From NCBI GenBank assembly GCA_033398695.1, contig CM065815.1, positions 103,072,501 to 103,136,500 on the forward strand: a DNA stretch of 64,000 bases. The letters run 5' to 3'. This stretch comes from Orobanche coerulescens. Lineage: Eukaryota; Streptophyta; Magnoliopsida; Lamiales; Orobanchaceae. Numbering within the stretch: the stretch's first letter is position 1; each line of letters opens with the position of its first letter. The translations under genes and the position numbers were made by a program. A model generated the notes under the pieces. It was not told where the DNA came from and did not search any database. It was given only the letters and a program-made list of their open reading frames with translations. Positions 35,560 to 47,341 of this stretch are shown here, one piece after another.

Positions 35560-35930
35560 AATTTGTTTTGAAAGGTCTCATACCTTTCTTGACTAGCATG
35601 TTTCGAGAAAGTTTCCTTGAGGTGAGCATTTAGCTCATAAGCTTCCATTTCCTCCAGATTCTTCTGAAGTTATGGACAAATGGTAGTCAACATAAGATAA
35701 CTGGCATCGATGGGATCATCACAATATTTCTTCCATTTGACTTTTGTTGCTTTGTTTGCATTGTCAGCTGACTCATTGGGAATTTCTTCTTCAAGAACAT
35801 ACAACTTTCTTTCTTGCTTGAGAACTATTATCAAGCTCCGGATCCAATCCAGATAGTTGCTGCCATTTTCTTTGAGCTTGTCCTTCTCAAGGACTGATCG
35901 CAGTGAAATGGTGGATGTGTTGTTTTATGC
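35560..35930 (-). pseudogene. gag fragment of the Angela-like copia
   Basis: Minus-strand translation gives SLRSVLEKDKLKENGSNYL, DWIRSLIIVLKQERKLYVLE and, after a linker, LMLTTICP, a stop, then LQKNLEEMEAYELN. This is the standard N-terminal Gag of Tork/Angela elements (LNGSNFxDWxRNLRIVLKQE). The internal stop replaces an expected Glu. The frame was too broken to appear as one long ORF. Confidence 0.75.
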
Positions 35931-35940
35931 CATTCTCTAT

Positions 35941-37588
35941 TATCTACAAAATTCAATATACAAATTATTTAGTCACATTATTTTATTTCTCGGAAAATAC
36001 TCCCACTAAAACAAAGTACCCTCAATTTTACAACATTTGTAATTTTAGTGGGCTAAGATCCCATTTTGCACAATCCTAAAGTCAGCTTTGGCATGACGCC
36101 TAGAATTGAGCTACTTTAGGTGAATAACTCTTTATCGATTACATCATATGTAACTCTTAGATTATATTCATGGGATTTGGCATCTTATGCCCAAGCATGT
36201 TATAATCTCATCTTATGCCTTAAGGTTCAAAACTCTTTTGAATTCTTAGTTCATTAAAACACATAGGTATCACCATTACCCATCCTACCTTACTAAGATA
36301 ATCCGAGTGCCTAGCTTTGGCATGGCCCACTCAAGATGATCGAAGTCTTGATAGGTGTTTTTCAAATGAACGGCATTAAAAATTTTAACGAGGGATTTTT
36401 ATCCTATGTTAATGTCTATGTTTGCTAACATATATCTAAACATACATAGCATCACATACATGCATAAATTTAAACATACATCATATCACATGACAATAAA
36501 AGCATAGGACTGTGTATAACATGAATTCCTAATGTGATTTCCATGAAGCAACATGAAAATCACAAGGGTCAATGTCTTTGTTGATCTTCCAACACCTTAG
36601 AACGTCACACACAATCAATTGGCTCTTCGAGTCTGTCTTTCTCATCCTTCTTGTCTTAATTATATTAATGAAATTTAACACTACAACAAGAGGTGAAAAC
36701 GACACGCAAGCCGTAAAATAATAAATAATTTAAATAGACAACTCGCAGACCATAAAACCAATTATAATTAAACAACATGCAGGCCGTAAAACCAACCCAT
36801 AAGGAAATAATATATCCAATCACATTGGTCAATTTATGGTCATGCCATACACCATACACATACCATAAATAATTATCAAATAATTAATAAAAGCATGTAA
36901 TTTACTAAATAATACATATGTCTGACAATCAGACAATAAATAGAAAAACTGGGTCCAAAATCAACAATCCAGACCTGCAGCAAATTGGTCCGGTCAGAGG
37001 TTCTGCAACAGAACCACGCGGGTTCGAAACCCGCGAGCTACAAATCATTTTGGAACATTTGGTTTGAAACATATTGTTCTTATAATAGAAAATCTGTGAT
37101 ACATTATCACCTTCACATGGCCAGCATAGATGGAAAAGCGCCGGATTTAAAGCCGAAAGGCTCGGGATCGATTCCGCATTTTGCAGAATATTTTGCAATA
37201 TTTAAAACAGATTTCTTTACCTTTTATAAAATCTTATGTGTGTTATTTTTAAAATAAAATGGTAGACTACTTGGTAAGTCGGTTCTGGTGTTTCCTATTG
37301 TCAAGGGATCAAACTCCTCTCATAGCAAAACTCATTTTGCTAATTAAAATGGCCCGCGGGTCCAGTTCTGACCCGACCCAGACCCGACCCGACCCGACCC
37401 GTCCCGGAACAGATCTGTTCCAAAACAGTTCTGGAGCAAAAAATCGCGAATCAGTCCAAAAATTAATTTTTGACGATCCGATTTAACCAATTAAACCATA
37501 AAAATTATTTTATAAAATCTAAATTTTATAAACATAATCAAGAACATAATTTACACATAAATATGTTCTATATAAACAATTAAATTAC
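35941..37588 (-). other. Leader of the Angela-like element
   Basis: No gene. AT-rich, with a CCGAC/GACCC tandem run at about 37370-37405 and two sequences resembling pol III B boxes (near 37018 and 37165). Long leaders of this kind are normal in Angela elements. Confidence 0.55.
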
Positions 37589-37610
37589 TTGCAACCTAGC
37601 TTCGATACCA
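37589..37610 (-). promoter_or_regulatory. Primer binding site of the Angela-like element
   Basis: On the minus strand TGGTATCGAAGC follows the LTR end AACCCAACA after one base. Initiator tRNA-Met type. Confidence 0.8.
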
Positions 37611-37611
37611 T

Positions 37612-39105
37612 TGTTGGGTTTTCTATGCATCGAATACATAAATTAAGAGTAAAATGCAGCGCAAGAATTAATATGAAAACCCAATTCAGGATCTCATGCA
37701 GTAATTTAATTGTTTGATAAAGGGTTAATCGAATTACCTTAATCCGGCGAGCAGATCTAGATCCGGACTAGAAGCAGATGAATATCTCCTTCCTCTTTGG
37801 GTGATCCACACACGAACAATTCCACAAGCTGGATTGCTAGATCCTTACGAATAATATTGATAAATAGTACAACACAAATTCCTTACTAGAAGGATTGTAC
37901 TATTGATCAAGATCAACTAAGGGAAGAAGATCAGATGACCGACTTTGTTTTCCTACAGTAGGAGGTGTAGGCCGATTTTTCTTTCTTCTTGGGGGATTTT
38001 TTTGGTGTAGGTCTTCTTGTGACAACTCCTTGTCATAGACTCCTTATTTATACTAAGTAATCCCTAGATTCAAGAATTTAGTATTTGCTTAGTTACCCCT
38101 CATCCTATTAAATAATACAATATATATATATATATATTATCCAATATTATATATTACTTATTATTTAATCTCCTCATAAATATAATACCCAATATTATAT
38201 TTATTATTCTCAGTTGATATTTACTCCTACTTGTCTATAATTGTCATACGTGCGACCCAAAAGGCTTATATTATGTTGGCAATTATTTAATACCTTATTA
38301 AATAATAAATCATAAGCGGTCGCTAGCAAGACATTATGATTACCCAAATAATATAAGTTAATAGTCCATTAAATATTTTAACGTGTCAAATTCCTTTGTC
38401 ACGCGATATCATATTTGAACTAAGTCATGGAATCTGTCATACTTATTTATGTTCAAATGCTTTCTCGATCTTAAGTAGACTGATTGAATCAAATGACTCT
38501 TCATTTGAGCATGGCTATGCATTTCCTTCAGTCCTACTTATCGAGGGGCCCAACAGATATCTCTCTCACTAAAGAGAGAGACAAATCCCCATCTTGATTA
38601 TTCATTGCCCTCAACATGACTCTCACTAATCCCAATCGCTAACCTTTATAATCACCATGTTTCATATGGCGTTGGATTACGTCAAGGCATAGAAATTATG
38701 ATGTTGGACTCTATGATAATCTCAGGTTCAAGAATTTATTGACATACTGTTATATTGAGATTCACTTATGACATTTCCATGCAGTGATCTCAATGCGGGT
38801 CTGTCCAGTACTAGTTCTCCAATCAATACCCATAAGATTGATCCGTACCATACGCATAATCATCCGATAATTATCAATCAAACTTATACAAGTATGTTAA
38901 TCACTTGAGTCTCTACTCAACGCGATTGTACTGGGGACATTTGAATAATCTTATTATTCGTGAATAACTATTATTCGATTATTATAATATTAAGACATAC
39001 ACATATTATAATAATCAACGAGAAATAAATGATATCAAATAACATTATTTAAATATGACAATTAAATCTAGGCACATCGAATGTTTTCGGGCACTATTCC
39101 CAACA
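37612..39105 (-). repeat. 5' LTR of the Angela-like element
   Basis: 1494 bp, minus strand, TGTTGGGAATAG to AACCCAACA. The TATA box TATAAATA is on the minus strand at 38045-38052. A TA-dinucleotide run lies at 38120-38140. There is no 3' partner in the window. Confidence 0.85.
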
Positions 39106-39935
39106 CAAAGTCAACAAGAAAATCACGCTCAATCTGAAAAGCAAATATTGACCATCTAGTGCATGCTAAGATGATCATTAGTGCACGCTAAGTTCAAAAA
39201 TTATCCGTTGTAAAGAGACGTTAAGAGACAAGCCCATTTTCTGCCAACGTCAAAAAAAAATTGGTTGACTAAGCCGTTAGCGCACGCTATGCAGAAGAAT
39301 TAGCGCAAGCTAATGCCTTAATGCAGTAATGGCTCGAAGGCTTGAAATGCTTATAAATACCATTACATTTGGAATGAATCAAACACACAAATTCAAGCGA
39401 ACTTGTAATACACCGAGCTCTATTTCAATTGCTATATCTCCTTCATTTAAGTTGTGAGAAAGAGAAATACGAGTGTTGATCTTATATTGTAAAATCTCAT
39501 ATACTTCGTATTCTCTTCATTTGTTAAGAGTGTTGCATCACTCCTTCACGAGTTTGAGAGAAACGATTGTAAGTGTCTTAATCCGGTGTTATTAGGATCA
39601 TTGATCCGGCATTATTAGGATTAAACTCCAACAATCGTAAGTGAGGATTTTCTAGTTCCTATAGAACATGAGTGATTGATTGTGCTTGGACCAATCGAAG
39701 ACAAGCCATGTAAAGGCTGTGCTTGGACCAATAGAAGATGAGGCAAAGTTATGTGTGGTTTTTCTGAAGCCAATAGAAAAAGAACAGAGAGAGGACGTAG
39801 GTCACGTTTTGGACCGAACCTCTATAAATTTGGTGTAGTTTATTTTTCCGCATATTGTTAATTTACAGAAAAATTCATATTCATTATTCAACCCCCACTT
39901 CTAGTGGAGATTTTGCTCTATCAAGATTCAGGTTC
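39106..39935 (+). repeat. Plus-strand LTR fragment with U3 palindromes
   Basis: A TATA box TATAAATA at 39352-39359 and the end TTCAACCCCCACTTCTAG are typical of a copia-type LTR. Four copies of the TAGCGCACGCTA-type palindrome lie upstream of TATA (39157-39168, 39179-39190, 39278-39289, 39301-39312). The left edge is cut by the Angela-like LTR, and no primer site follows on the right, so it is a fragment. Confidence 0.55.
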
Positions 39936-39945
39936 TTCTTTGACT

Positions 39946-41265
39946 TCATTAAGAACTTGATCTTCAAGGAATACAACATCCCCTGCTTTAGATAACTTTT
40001 CTTTTTAACTTGATCCCATAATCTGTAACCAAATTCTTCATGCCCATATCGTATGAAGATACATGGTATGGTTTTATCATCAAGTCTGGATCATTAATCT
40101 TTTAGAATATGTACGAAAGCTCTACAATCAAACACTCTCAAGTGTTTGTAAGAAACGTCTTCCCCTGACTAAATTCTATCTGGAATGTCACCATCCAGAG
40201 AGTTGAGGGAGAAAGGTTGATTAAGTCAACTGCAGTCCTCATAGATTTACCCAAAAATGATTTTGGAAAATTTTGAATGGGATAACATACATATAATTCT
40301 TTCAAAAATTGTCATATTTATCCTTTCTGCAACGCCATTGAGGGGTTTTTGGGATGCTTTTCTCAATCTTGATACCATGGTTCTTATAGTGTTGTTCAAA
40401 CGGGCCTTGGTATTCATCATCATTATCTGCAGGAACACCCTTCAAGGTCCTTTCCATTTCTCTTTCTATTTTTGTCTGAAAATGCTTAAAGACCTCCAAT
40501 GTTTGGTCTTTTATTTTCAAAGCAAAACACCACACTTTTCTCGAAAAATCATCAATGAAAGTGACGAAGTATAATGCACCACCAAGAGTCCCATCTTTCA
40601 TATAACATAGGTGTGTATGCACCAAATCAAGAGGCCGAGCTCTTCATGAGGGAGAGCAGCTTTTGAATGCAACTCTGTGTTTTCTCCCGGCTAAACAATC
40701 AGCACGGGTTTCTAAGTACACACCTCTTACTTTAGGGAAGAGGTTCTTTCTTGCCAAAATTTCTAAACCTTTCTAGCTCAAGTGTCCAAGCCTCTTATGC
40801 CATTACCTGATGGAGGAACTTTGGCAACTGTATTCACTTCTCCATTGGACAATTTTGCATGCATCAAGTAGAGATAATTTTCTTTTCTACCTCTTGCTGC
40901 AATAAGGGAGCCTCTGATGAGTTTCCATTTTTCTTCACCGGAGTGGTTGATGTAATCATCATCGTTGAGCTTGCCAACAGAACTAATATTAAGTCTAATA
41001 TCAGGAACATGTCGTACATGTTTTAAGATAAGCTTACAGTATCAGTAAGCAGAGCAATGTCATTTATACCATCAACTTCAGTCACACCATGATTGGCCAT
41101 TCTGACTTTGCCAAAGCTTCCAGCAGTATAGGATACAAACACCACGATATGGTGTAATGTGATAAGATGCAACTGAATCTACTATCCAATCTATTTGTTG
41201 GCATGGCATACTCATACGAGCATCATCATAGACCATGATGATATCGCCATCAGTTGCAACTGCTG
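39946..41265 (-). pseudogene. copia protease-integrase fragment
   Basis: Minus strand. The protease segment reads WIVDSVASYHITP near 41175-41215, where the catalytic motif DSGAS has become DSVAS, so it should be inactive. Integrase segments: VTFIDDFSRKVW near 40545, then an NGVAERINMTIFERI part near 40325, then AVDLINLSPS and the typical C-terminal region further down. Frames shift repeatedly. RT and RNase H are absent; the copy ends at the LTR fragment near 39940. Confidence 0.8.
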
Positions 41266-42058
41266 TCATCTCTTGTGTATTTTTACTATTTCCATGCTTT
41301 TGTTCACTTTCTTCCTTCTACAGTATCTTTTGTAGTGATTTGTACCACCGCAATAATGGCATTTGGATTCTTTTCTGGGTTTAGACTTCCCCCTATATTT
41401 ATCTCTTGTATATTTAGAACTTCTACTATTACTTCTCCCTCGATAAATATTTTCAGAAACTATCTCATTCGTCAAAAGGGCGATCTTGCTCCTTTCTTCT
41501 GGATTCTTCGAGAAGACAATCTTTACCATCTCCAAGGTCAGACCTCCGTCTGGATCCAAGTTGCTGATTGACACCACAAATGTGTCCTAACTATTCGGCA
41601 ACGAACTCAATAGCAATAAAGTTACAACTTCATCATCAATGGAAATCTTCATATTGATGGATTGATTTATAAGACCATGATATGCATTTAGGTGCTCCGT
41701 CAAGTTGGCACCCTCTGCATATCACAATGGAGCAATTCTTGTGATAATAGAAGCTTTATTTAAGGCATTTTTTCTCTTAAACATAGCTTCAATTTTCTTC
41801 CAAAGAACATCAACTTTTTCTTTATTAAAAAAATGATAGAAAAATATTGTGTTCAATGAAGCATCGGATGTATCCAATAGTCTTCCTGTTCATGATTTTC
41901 CACTCAACATCATTTGTCTCTTTTGGTTTATCATCATCATTATGTAAGGGTAAATATAGATCCTTACAGTAGAGACGGCCCAACATGCTTGGTTTCCAAA
42001 TTGAGTAATTTGATCCGTTCAATTTGAACATACCGCCAAGAGACGATGACTCCTCCAT
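41266..42058 (-). pseudogene. copia gag fragment
   Basis: Starts MEESSSLGGMFKLNGSNY at 42058, followed by SIWKPSMLGRLYCKDLYLPL. This is the start of a copia Gag with its UBN2-type domain, interrupted near 41825. The C-terminal end (41571-41266) has a basic Ser/Arg region and the CCHC knuckle CHYCGGTNHYKRYC. It is followed directly by the protease fragment. Confidence 0.85.
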
Positions 42059-42079
42059 TTTTGATTCGCCTTCTCAATG

Positions 42080-42100
42080 AAATGTCCCTGATACTAGTTG
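42080..42100 (-). promoter_or_regulatory. Possible primer site of the copia fragment
   Basis: On the minus strand TAGTATCAGGGACATTT lies ~30 bases before the gag start and resembles TGGTATCAGAGCC with several mismatches. No LTR precedes it; Helitron sequence does. Confidence 0.35.
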
Positions 42101-42117
42101 GAAAATTACACATCTTT

Positions 42118-43130
42118 AAAAAAAATTAGGTGCCACAATCGCCCTTTGCTTAAAGTAAGACGAATCTTCAGTGTAAATGCCAAAGGATTGATATGTATTC
42201 TCAACAATTGCTGGGATAGGATCCTCTAAGTCTTGTATAAGAAAATCATCAGGTGTGTCAATGGCAATTTATTCTTCGTCATGTTCAGGAATGTCAATGG
42301 CAATTTCTTCTTCGTCATGTTCCCCAATAGTACCATCATCGATGTTGTGAATCCACTCGGAAAAACGTTGTAGCTCTTCCATTTCTTATAATGATGATGT
42401 ATTTTGCAGCCTCATTCTTGGTCAGCCGAAGAACCTTGTAGTGTTTCCACAGTGGAGATGAATTGATGGCGACACCAACAATTTCAGGTCTTTTGGCTTT
42501 TGGAATTACAGACAATGTTTGACAAAAATCACCACCAAACACAATGATTTTACCTTAAAAAGGTTCTTCCTGATTAGCCGGATCTATATTCTTTATTTTG
42601 TCCTTCAAGGAAGTGTCCAGAGCCTCTTAATAGTGTTTGTGCGTCATTGGTGCCTCATCCCATATGATAAGTTTTGTTTTCATTAGCAATTCAGCGATAT
42701 GACTTCCAAGTTTTATATTGCATGTCGATTCTCCGTTAATCTCGAATGGAATGGAAAATCTAGAATGGGTTGTTCTTCCACTGGGTAGTAAAAGAGATGC
42801 AATAGCGCTCGATGCCACATCCAATACTATTTCTCTTTGCAATCACAAACATGATGATAGTGTCCTCCACACAAAGGTCTTTCCGGTGCCACCATAGCCA
42901 TATAGGAAGAAAACCCCGCCTTTGTTATCATTAATTGAAGACATGATGACATCGTAAACACAATGGTTGACATTCATGCTTTGGAGTAGGTTATCATGAT
43001 CTAATGAGAGAGCTATTGGATCATATCTTAGCTCGTCTAGTACCATTCTATTACGTGATCCATTGAAGTAACGACTACCTGGTATTGGCATGGGATGAAA
43101 CTCTTTCAAACTTTTTCCAGCAGCCTGCAA
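42118..43130 (-). pseudogene. Helitron PIF1-like helicase domain
   Basis: Helicase superfamily 1 domain that unwinds DNA during rolling-circle transposition. Walker A reads FLYGYGGTGKTFVWRTL near 42865-42915. Next come VASSAIASLLLPSGRTTHSR and Walker B-like LIIWDEAPMTHKHY near 42630-42660. FGGDFCQTLSVIPKAKR follows at about 42480-42540, then LWKHYKVLRLTKN, and a DDGTIGEHDEEE insertion ending QRAIVAPN near 42120. Several frameshifts, and the C-terminal helicase motifs are missing. Confidence 0.9.
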
Positions 43131-43459
43131 AAGCTTCTCGATCTTTACTAACGTGTATTTTTTATATCTTCTTCATATAGACGTATATTTGAGATAAATA
43201 TCGATATTCTTTATGTGGGAACTATTTTCTCATTAAGAATGAAAATTTTGAAGAAATGTATTGAATTGGAAAGTATAACATAAAAAATAGATTCACCATA
43301 CCTATTTGTCAGGCCAACTTGCGTTGTTTGTCTAGAACATCCTCCAATAAGTACACCCAGCATGTTCCTAAACATGTTCAGGCCAGCTGATACAATTTGA
43401 CGAAAGCAACGTAGCAAATAATAACCGCATCGAATGTGCAGAGGTAAACTGACTTGACT

Positions 43460-45284
43460 CTATGATGGCATCAATATATTATTATCGTCGATCAACAAAC
43501 CCAATGCATAGCATGCATCATGTAGGTGATCGTATTGGATACCATTGGCTTTCATCATATCCTTATTGCATTTCGCACCGCGAACAATGTTAATCATTAG
43601 CCTGAAGTAGTACATATCTCCACACCGTGAAGGAACAAAAATCACACTTCTAATTATTATTCTTTTCCTTTTTCTTGGCTTCCATATTCGGTCTTTTTAA
43701 ATCCAAACAAAATTCTGCAAAAAATCCTCATAGGTAAGATTGTTTGCCCGGTGATACCTATCATTGGCCTCGAACCAAGCTAGAAATTGGCTTTGGTTCA
43801 TAGTAGGTTTTGCTAGCGCAGAGGCTATTTCATCTTGATCACTAAACACAACAGTTTGTTCGTAAGGAAGATCAAAGCTGAGCCGCTCAATGGGTGGATC
43901 CCTGTAATGAATCTCAAATACGAGAAGTCTTCATGCTGCCTCACATGAAGAAACATATCTGCAATCATAGTACTGGTTGACCTCATCGATATCTTCTATA
44001 GAATTAAAATTTGGCGAGCTTTTGTAAAATGATGCAGTGACATGATCATTCCCTTTGTTTATATATTTAAATAGATACTTTATTGCTCATGATTGATTGC
44101 ACCACTTGCGTTCAAATGGGCTCCATACTTAAGTAGTAGATAACGATTGTGCGGTACAATGTATTTGTTGTCAAGCGGCACACCATTCTTGAGAACAAGC
44201 CGTCCATCGTCTCTTCGTCTATGTCTTGGGTGTCCTTACTCATCAATTGTAGTGTCTTTGCCGTAATTCTTAGGGAAACACTTTGTACATTTTCCTTCAG
44301 ACATGCATGAAGCTGACTTGTTAGCTGCTCCGCATGGTCCATGAATCATGTACTCGAAAATGACAGCGTGATACTCTGTTTCACTCTTCTGATCGGATAT
44401 TTCTGCAGAGATAACATCGTCGATTATCGTCGCTGTTGGAAATCCATCTTTCTTATATAGGAATACCAATATATGCCCATGTGGCAACCCTCATTTTTGA
44501 AACTCGATGGTGTACACAAGTGAAATTTACAAAACGTAATATAGTTAAAATCGACAAAGATATATTTTTATCGAATTTTACATCAAGAGTATGGTATGAA
44601 ATATTAAAATTTAAAATATTACGTGCCTTTACTTCACCGAATATGTTTTTCTTCCGAATATCATTCATCAACTCATTCAAGTTCATTTGAATACCCTACA
44701 CACTATGTTAGGATAGTCTTCTGGCTTCAACTTTCTTTTATCTAAAAATCTAGTGATCTCAGGCCATTTCGATTTGCAGGTGAATATGATGAATATATCA
44801 GGGTATCCAACCCATCCGCATATAGCCATGGCATCTTGATAATTTTTTATCATTTTTCTGGGCCCACCAGTAAATGAAGAGGGCAATATGATGCGTTTTC
44901 CTTGTTCAGAAGCTGTTTGACCTTGCATATATGAATCCTGAAGACCTTTGCACATTTGCGCCCTTAATTGCGGCTGATTCCGACAGATCCACCTTGTTCT
45001 TGCTAACTCAACAGTTGTAAATGCATCAACAAAAAATTATTGGAATAGTTTCCTAGAGTGCAATAATTTGGGTGCCTCATCATCCCTGTCATGCATACGC
45101 TAGGCGAAAAATTCTCTCTGGCTAATGTTTTTCCTCGCCCCTTCGCAGGCCTACCTTCGGCAAATTCTATATCCTCCCGGTAACCGTCCTCACCAAAGGG
45201 AAAAAGAAGAGGGTATTGTAATGCAAGGTAAGCTGCATTCAGCTTGTTGATACGGTCCAGCTTTCCTGGCCGTGTCTCCACCAA
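43460..45284 (-). pseudogene. Helitron N-terminal and Rep region
   Basis: Read on the minus strand: RINKLNAAYLALQYPLLFPF with GRGKTLARENFSPSVC (45284-45003), then the Helitron_like_N block SFTGGPRKMIKNYQDAMAIC and GYPDIFIIFTCKSKWPEI (44955-44683). The Rep nickase motif of HUH type is MPHGHILVFL at 44487, where the two His flank one residue, followed by a Cys-rich block (GPCGAANKSASCM, CTKCFPKNY). Further down are PPIERLSFDLPYEQ near 43880 and RYYFRL-type wording with DACYALGLL at 43645-43460. All blocks are in correct order but broken by stops and shifts. Confidence 0.88.
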
Positions 45285-45338
45285 AATATCTCCATCCCCA
45301 TCTACTCAGTCAAAATCTCCCACAATTAATGCAACAAC

Positions 45339-46092
45339 TATAACACCCCCAATCCGCTCAGGGATATTACATGTCGTAAACCCTTCTCTCAAGGATCTAC
45401 CAGGCTGGTAACACAATTAAACATCTCAACATCACCTTTAAGGCTCAAAAGGCTCAGTAGACCGACTTGGTCTTTCCAATCAATACATACAAATAAATCC
45501 CGATACATGCCCACGCAGGGGTCAAAATAAAACACACTCTCGTACAACGGGGAAAAATACTGCAGTGGAAATAAAGTACAACCAAACCAATACGACATCG
45601 TATGGATCCTCATGTGATTAGTATCGTTCATCTTTCATCATCTTTCATGCCGTCCCTGTGTTATGCTCCCCAAAACCTAAATGTAATACAGACATCTACC
45701 CCCCGATTACTCGGGGGTTAGCAAAATTCCACTATTTTTCTAGTGCAAGTATACGAAATGTAACAAACAAATAGAATCACGAATCAGGTATGACAATTAA
45801 TTACCAAAGCCTTCCCGAGAGGTTTTATCAATTAGAAAGCAATCAATGGCGTGTTTGAAAATAAATTGCTCATCTCGGGGATTTTAAGAGTAGAAACCTT
45901 GTTGTACCTCAAGTCCTTAGTTGAAAAAAAAATAACCATTTCAAGATGTATGGGTCTTGGCCCAAAATCACTTTCCATAAAATGACCTTTAGAAAACCAT
46001 TGGGATCTCATCCCAAATCTCATCAAATCACAGTACACGAGAATAATAGCAAGGTCCGTTTTCCAACATCAAAATCCCACAACTAAAGGACT
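45339..46092 (-). repeat. Reversed LTR fragment related to the LTR of E
   Basis: On the minus strand it ends GGATTGGGGGTGTTATA and matches the last ~420 bases of the E 5' LTR (55440-55856), including the CCCCCGAGTAATCGGGGGG hairpin at about 45704-45722. Similarity fades beyond about 45800. Element E is inserted at its edge (46098). Confidence 0.75.
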
Positions 46093-46097
46093 AAACA

Positions 46098-46913
46098 TGT
46101 AATATCCACAATTTCGATTCCCTGTAATTTTATTTCTTTGACGAGAGTCCATTTCGATGACTCATTTATAACCATTTCGTCATTATAAGAATGATTAATT
46201 CTACACTTTTTGACATCCGAGTTCATTTCGGTGTGGTTTTGTTGAGTTCCGTGTCCTTAGGCGACTTTTCCGCGCTTGAGTTCGATTCATGCAAATCTCG
46301 TTCGAAACAGTTGTTTTGGTTTTCTCGTAAGTTCATTTAACATTGTTATACGTGTTTGGTTTCTTTCGTGTTGTCCACCTTAATCTTCAGCCAAGTATTT
46401 CCCAAAGTTTTGGGATGTTTGCCTTCATATCGTCCTTTCAACCTTCGGGTTGTTGGAACCATGTATTTGTTTAGTGCTTAACTCGTGTTTTGAATTTTAT
46501 AATATTCGCCGTGTTCGTTTCATACGTTTTCGGGAATTTGAGTCGTCGAGTCATGGTGGCTGGGCACTGGCCGGCCAGGTGCGGCAGGGACCGGCTAGGC
46601 GCGCACGAGCATGGCGCACGAGCTGGGCACACGATCCGGCGCTCGTGCGGCCCTGACTGCACGCGCACGAGCGGGTGCTCGTGCTCGGTGCTCGTGCGTC
46701 TCGGCAGACGCCTTGCAGTGGCGCGCATGACCCGACGCCCGACCGGCCGCTCGTGCGTGCCTGCTCGTGCGTCGCTGGGCAGTATATATATGGTCGGGCA
46801 GGCTACTTCTTCACCCGTTTTCTCACTCATTTCACCTCCTCCGCGGCCAAGACTTGGAGAACACGAAGGCATGATATTGTTCTATCAATCCACGAAGTTC
46901 TTGTGTTTCTAAC
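46098..46913 (+). repeat. 5' LTR of E, left part
   Basis: Matches the 3' LTR at 58212-59041. It includes the GC-rich repeat block and a TATATATA box at 46793-46800. The LTR is split at 46913 by a solo LTR with the duplication ctaac (46909-46913 and 53934-53938). Confidence 0.92.
46590..46785 (+). repeat. GCACGAGC / GCTCGTGC repeats in U3 of E
   Basis: About nine copies of an 8-base word in both orientations: GCACGAGC on the left, GCTCGTGC on the right, giving inverted pairs. The block ends about ten bases before TATATATA. The 3' LTR carries it at 58734-58915 with a few transitions. Confidence 0.85.
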
Positions 46914-47341
46914 TGATGATACGAATTACGTGTGAAATTGTACGTAAACTCGCAAGGAAAATGACAAAGGCGAGTGCGGACGACATGTGCGGGCGATTTT
47001 CACGCACTGAAGGTGCGATCCCAATTTGTCTTAGATCCCCTTTTCCCTCGGCCAATCTTCCCGTTCTTCTCTAATCGTTGTTCAAGACCTATTCAGTTAA
47101 TCTTCATATTTGTTTTCGTTAATTCATTAGCTTCATAACAATATTATTTTTCAATTAAAATCTGTCCTGTGCGAATTGGGTTCGGCAATTTGCGTCCCGA
47201 CATTCCAAGGTTTGGGCGTGTAATTCGTGCTTCGATCCGGGTCTGTGGGTCGGCTCTGTCTTGCGATTAGCAGTCGCGATTCCCAGGCGGTTTGTTGGGG
47301 TTCGTCTCTCCTCGAGTTGGTGCGTGGTGGGTGCGTTCTTT

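Larger units (their letters stand above)
35540..39105 (-). mobile_element. 5' end of an Angela/Tork-type Ty1/copia element
   Basis: Read on the minus strand: 5' LTR (39105 down to 37612), primer site, a ~1.65-kb non-coding leader, then the N-terminal part of gag, after which the element is lost. LTR wording such as ATATCTGTTGGGCCCCTCG and the long AT-rich leader are typical of plant Angela elements. No protease, integrase or RT of this copy is in the window. Confidence 0.8.
42115..45338 (-). mobile_element. Helitron, broken, both ends missing
   Basis: Rolling-circle transposon on the minus strand with the N-terminal helitron domain, HUH Rep region and PIF1-type helicase in the right order. 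At the C-terminal side the helicase runs to about 42118 and the copia fragment follows at once. At the N-terminal side a reversed LTR fragment starts at 45339. I found neither the 5' TC end nor a 3' hairpin with CTRR. Confidence 0.88.

Noticed and set aside
37010..37040. Complete tRNA gene
   Set aside because: A T-arm-like hairpin is present but no acceptor stem, anticodon arm or D-arm could be paired.
46471..46872. 133-codon antisense ORF, also at 58608-59009
   Set aside because: It overlaps the GC-rich U3 repeats in both copies of one LTR; identity of the two is due to LTR duplication, and there is no recognisable domain.
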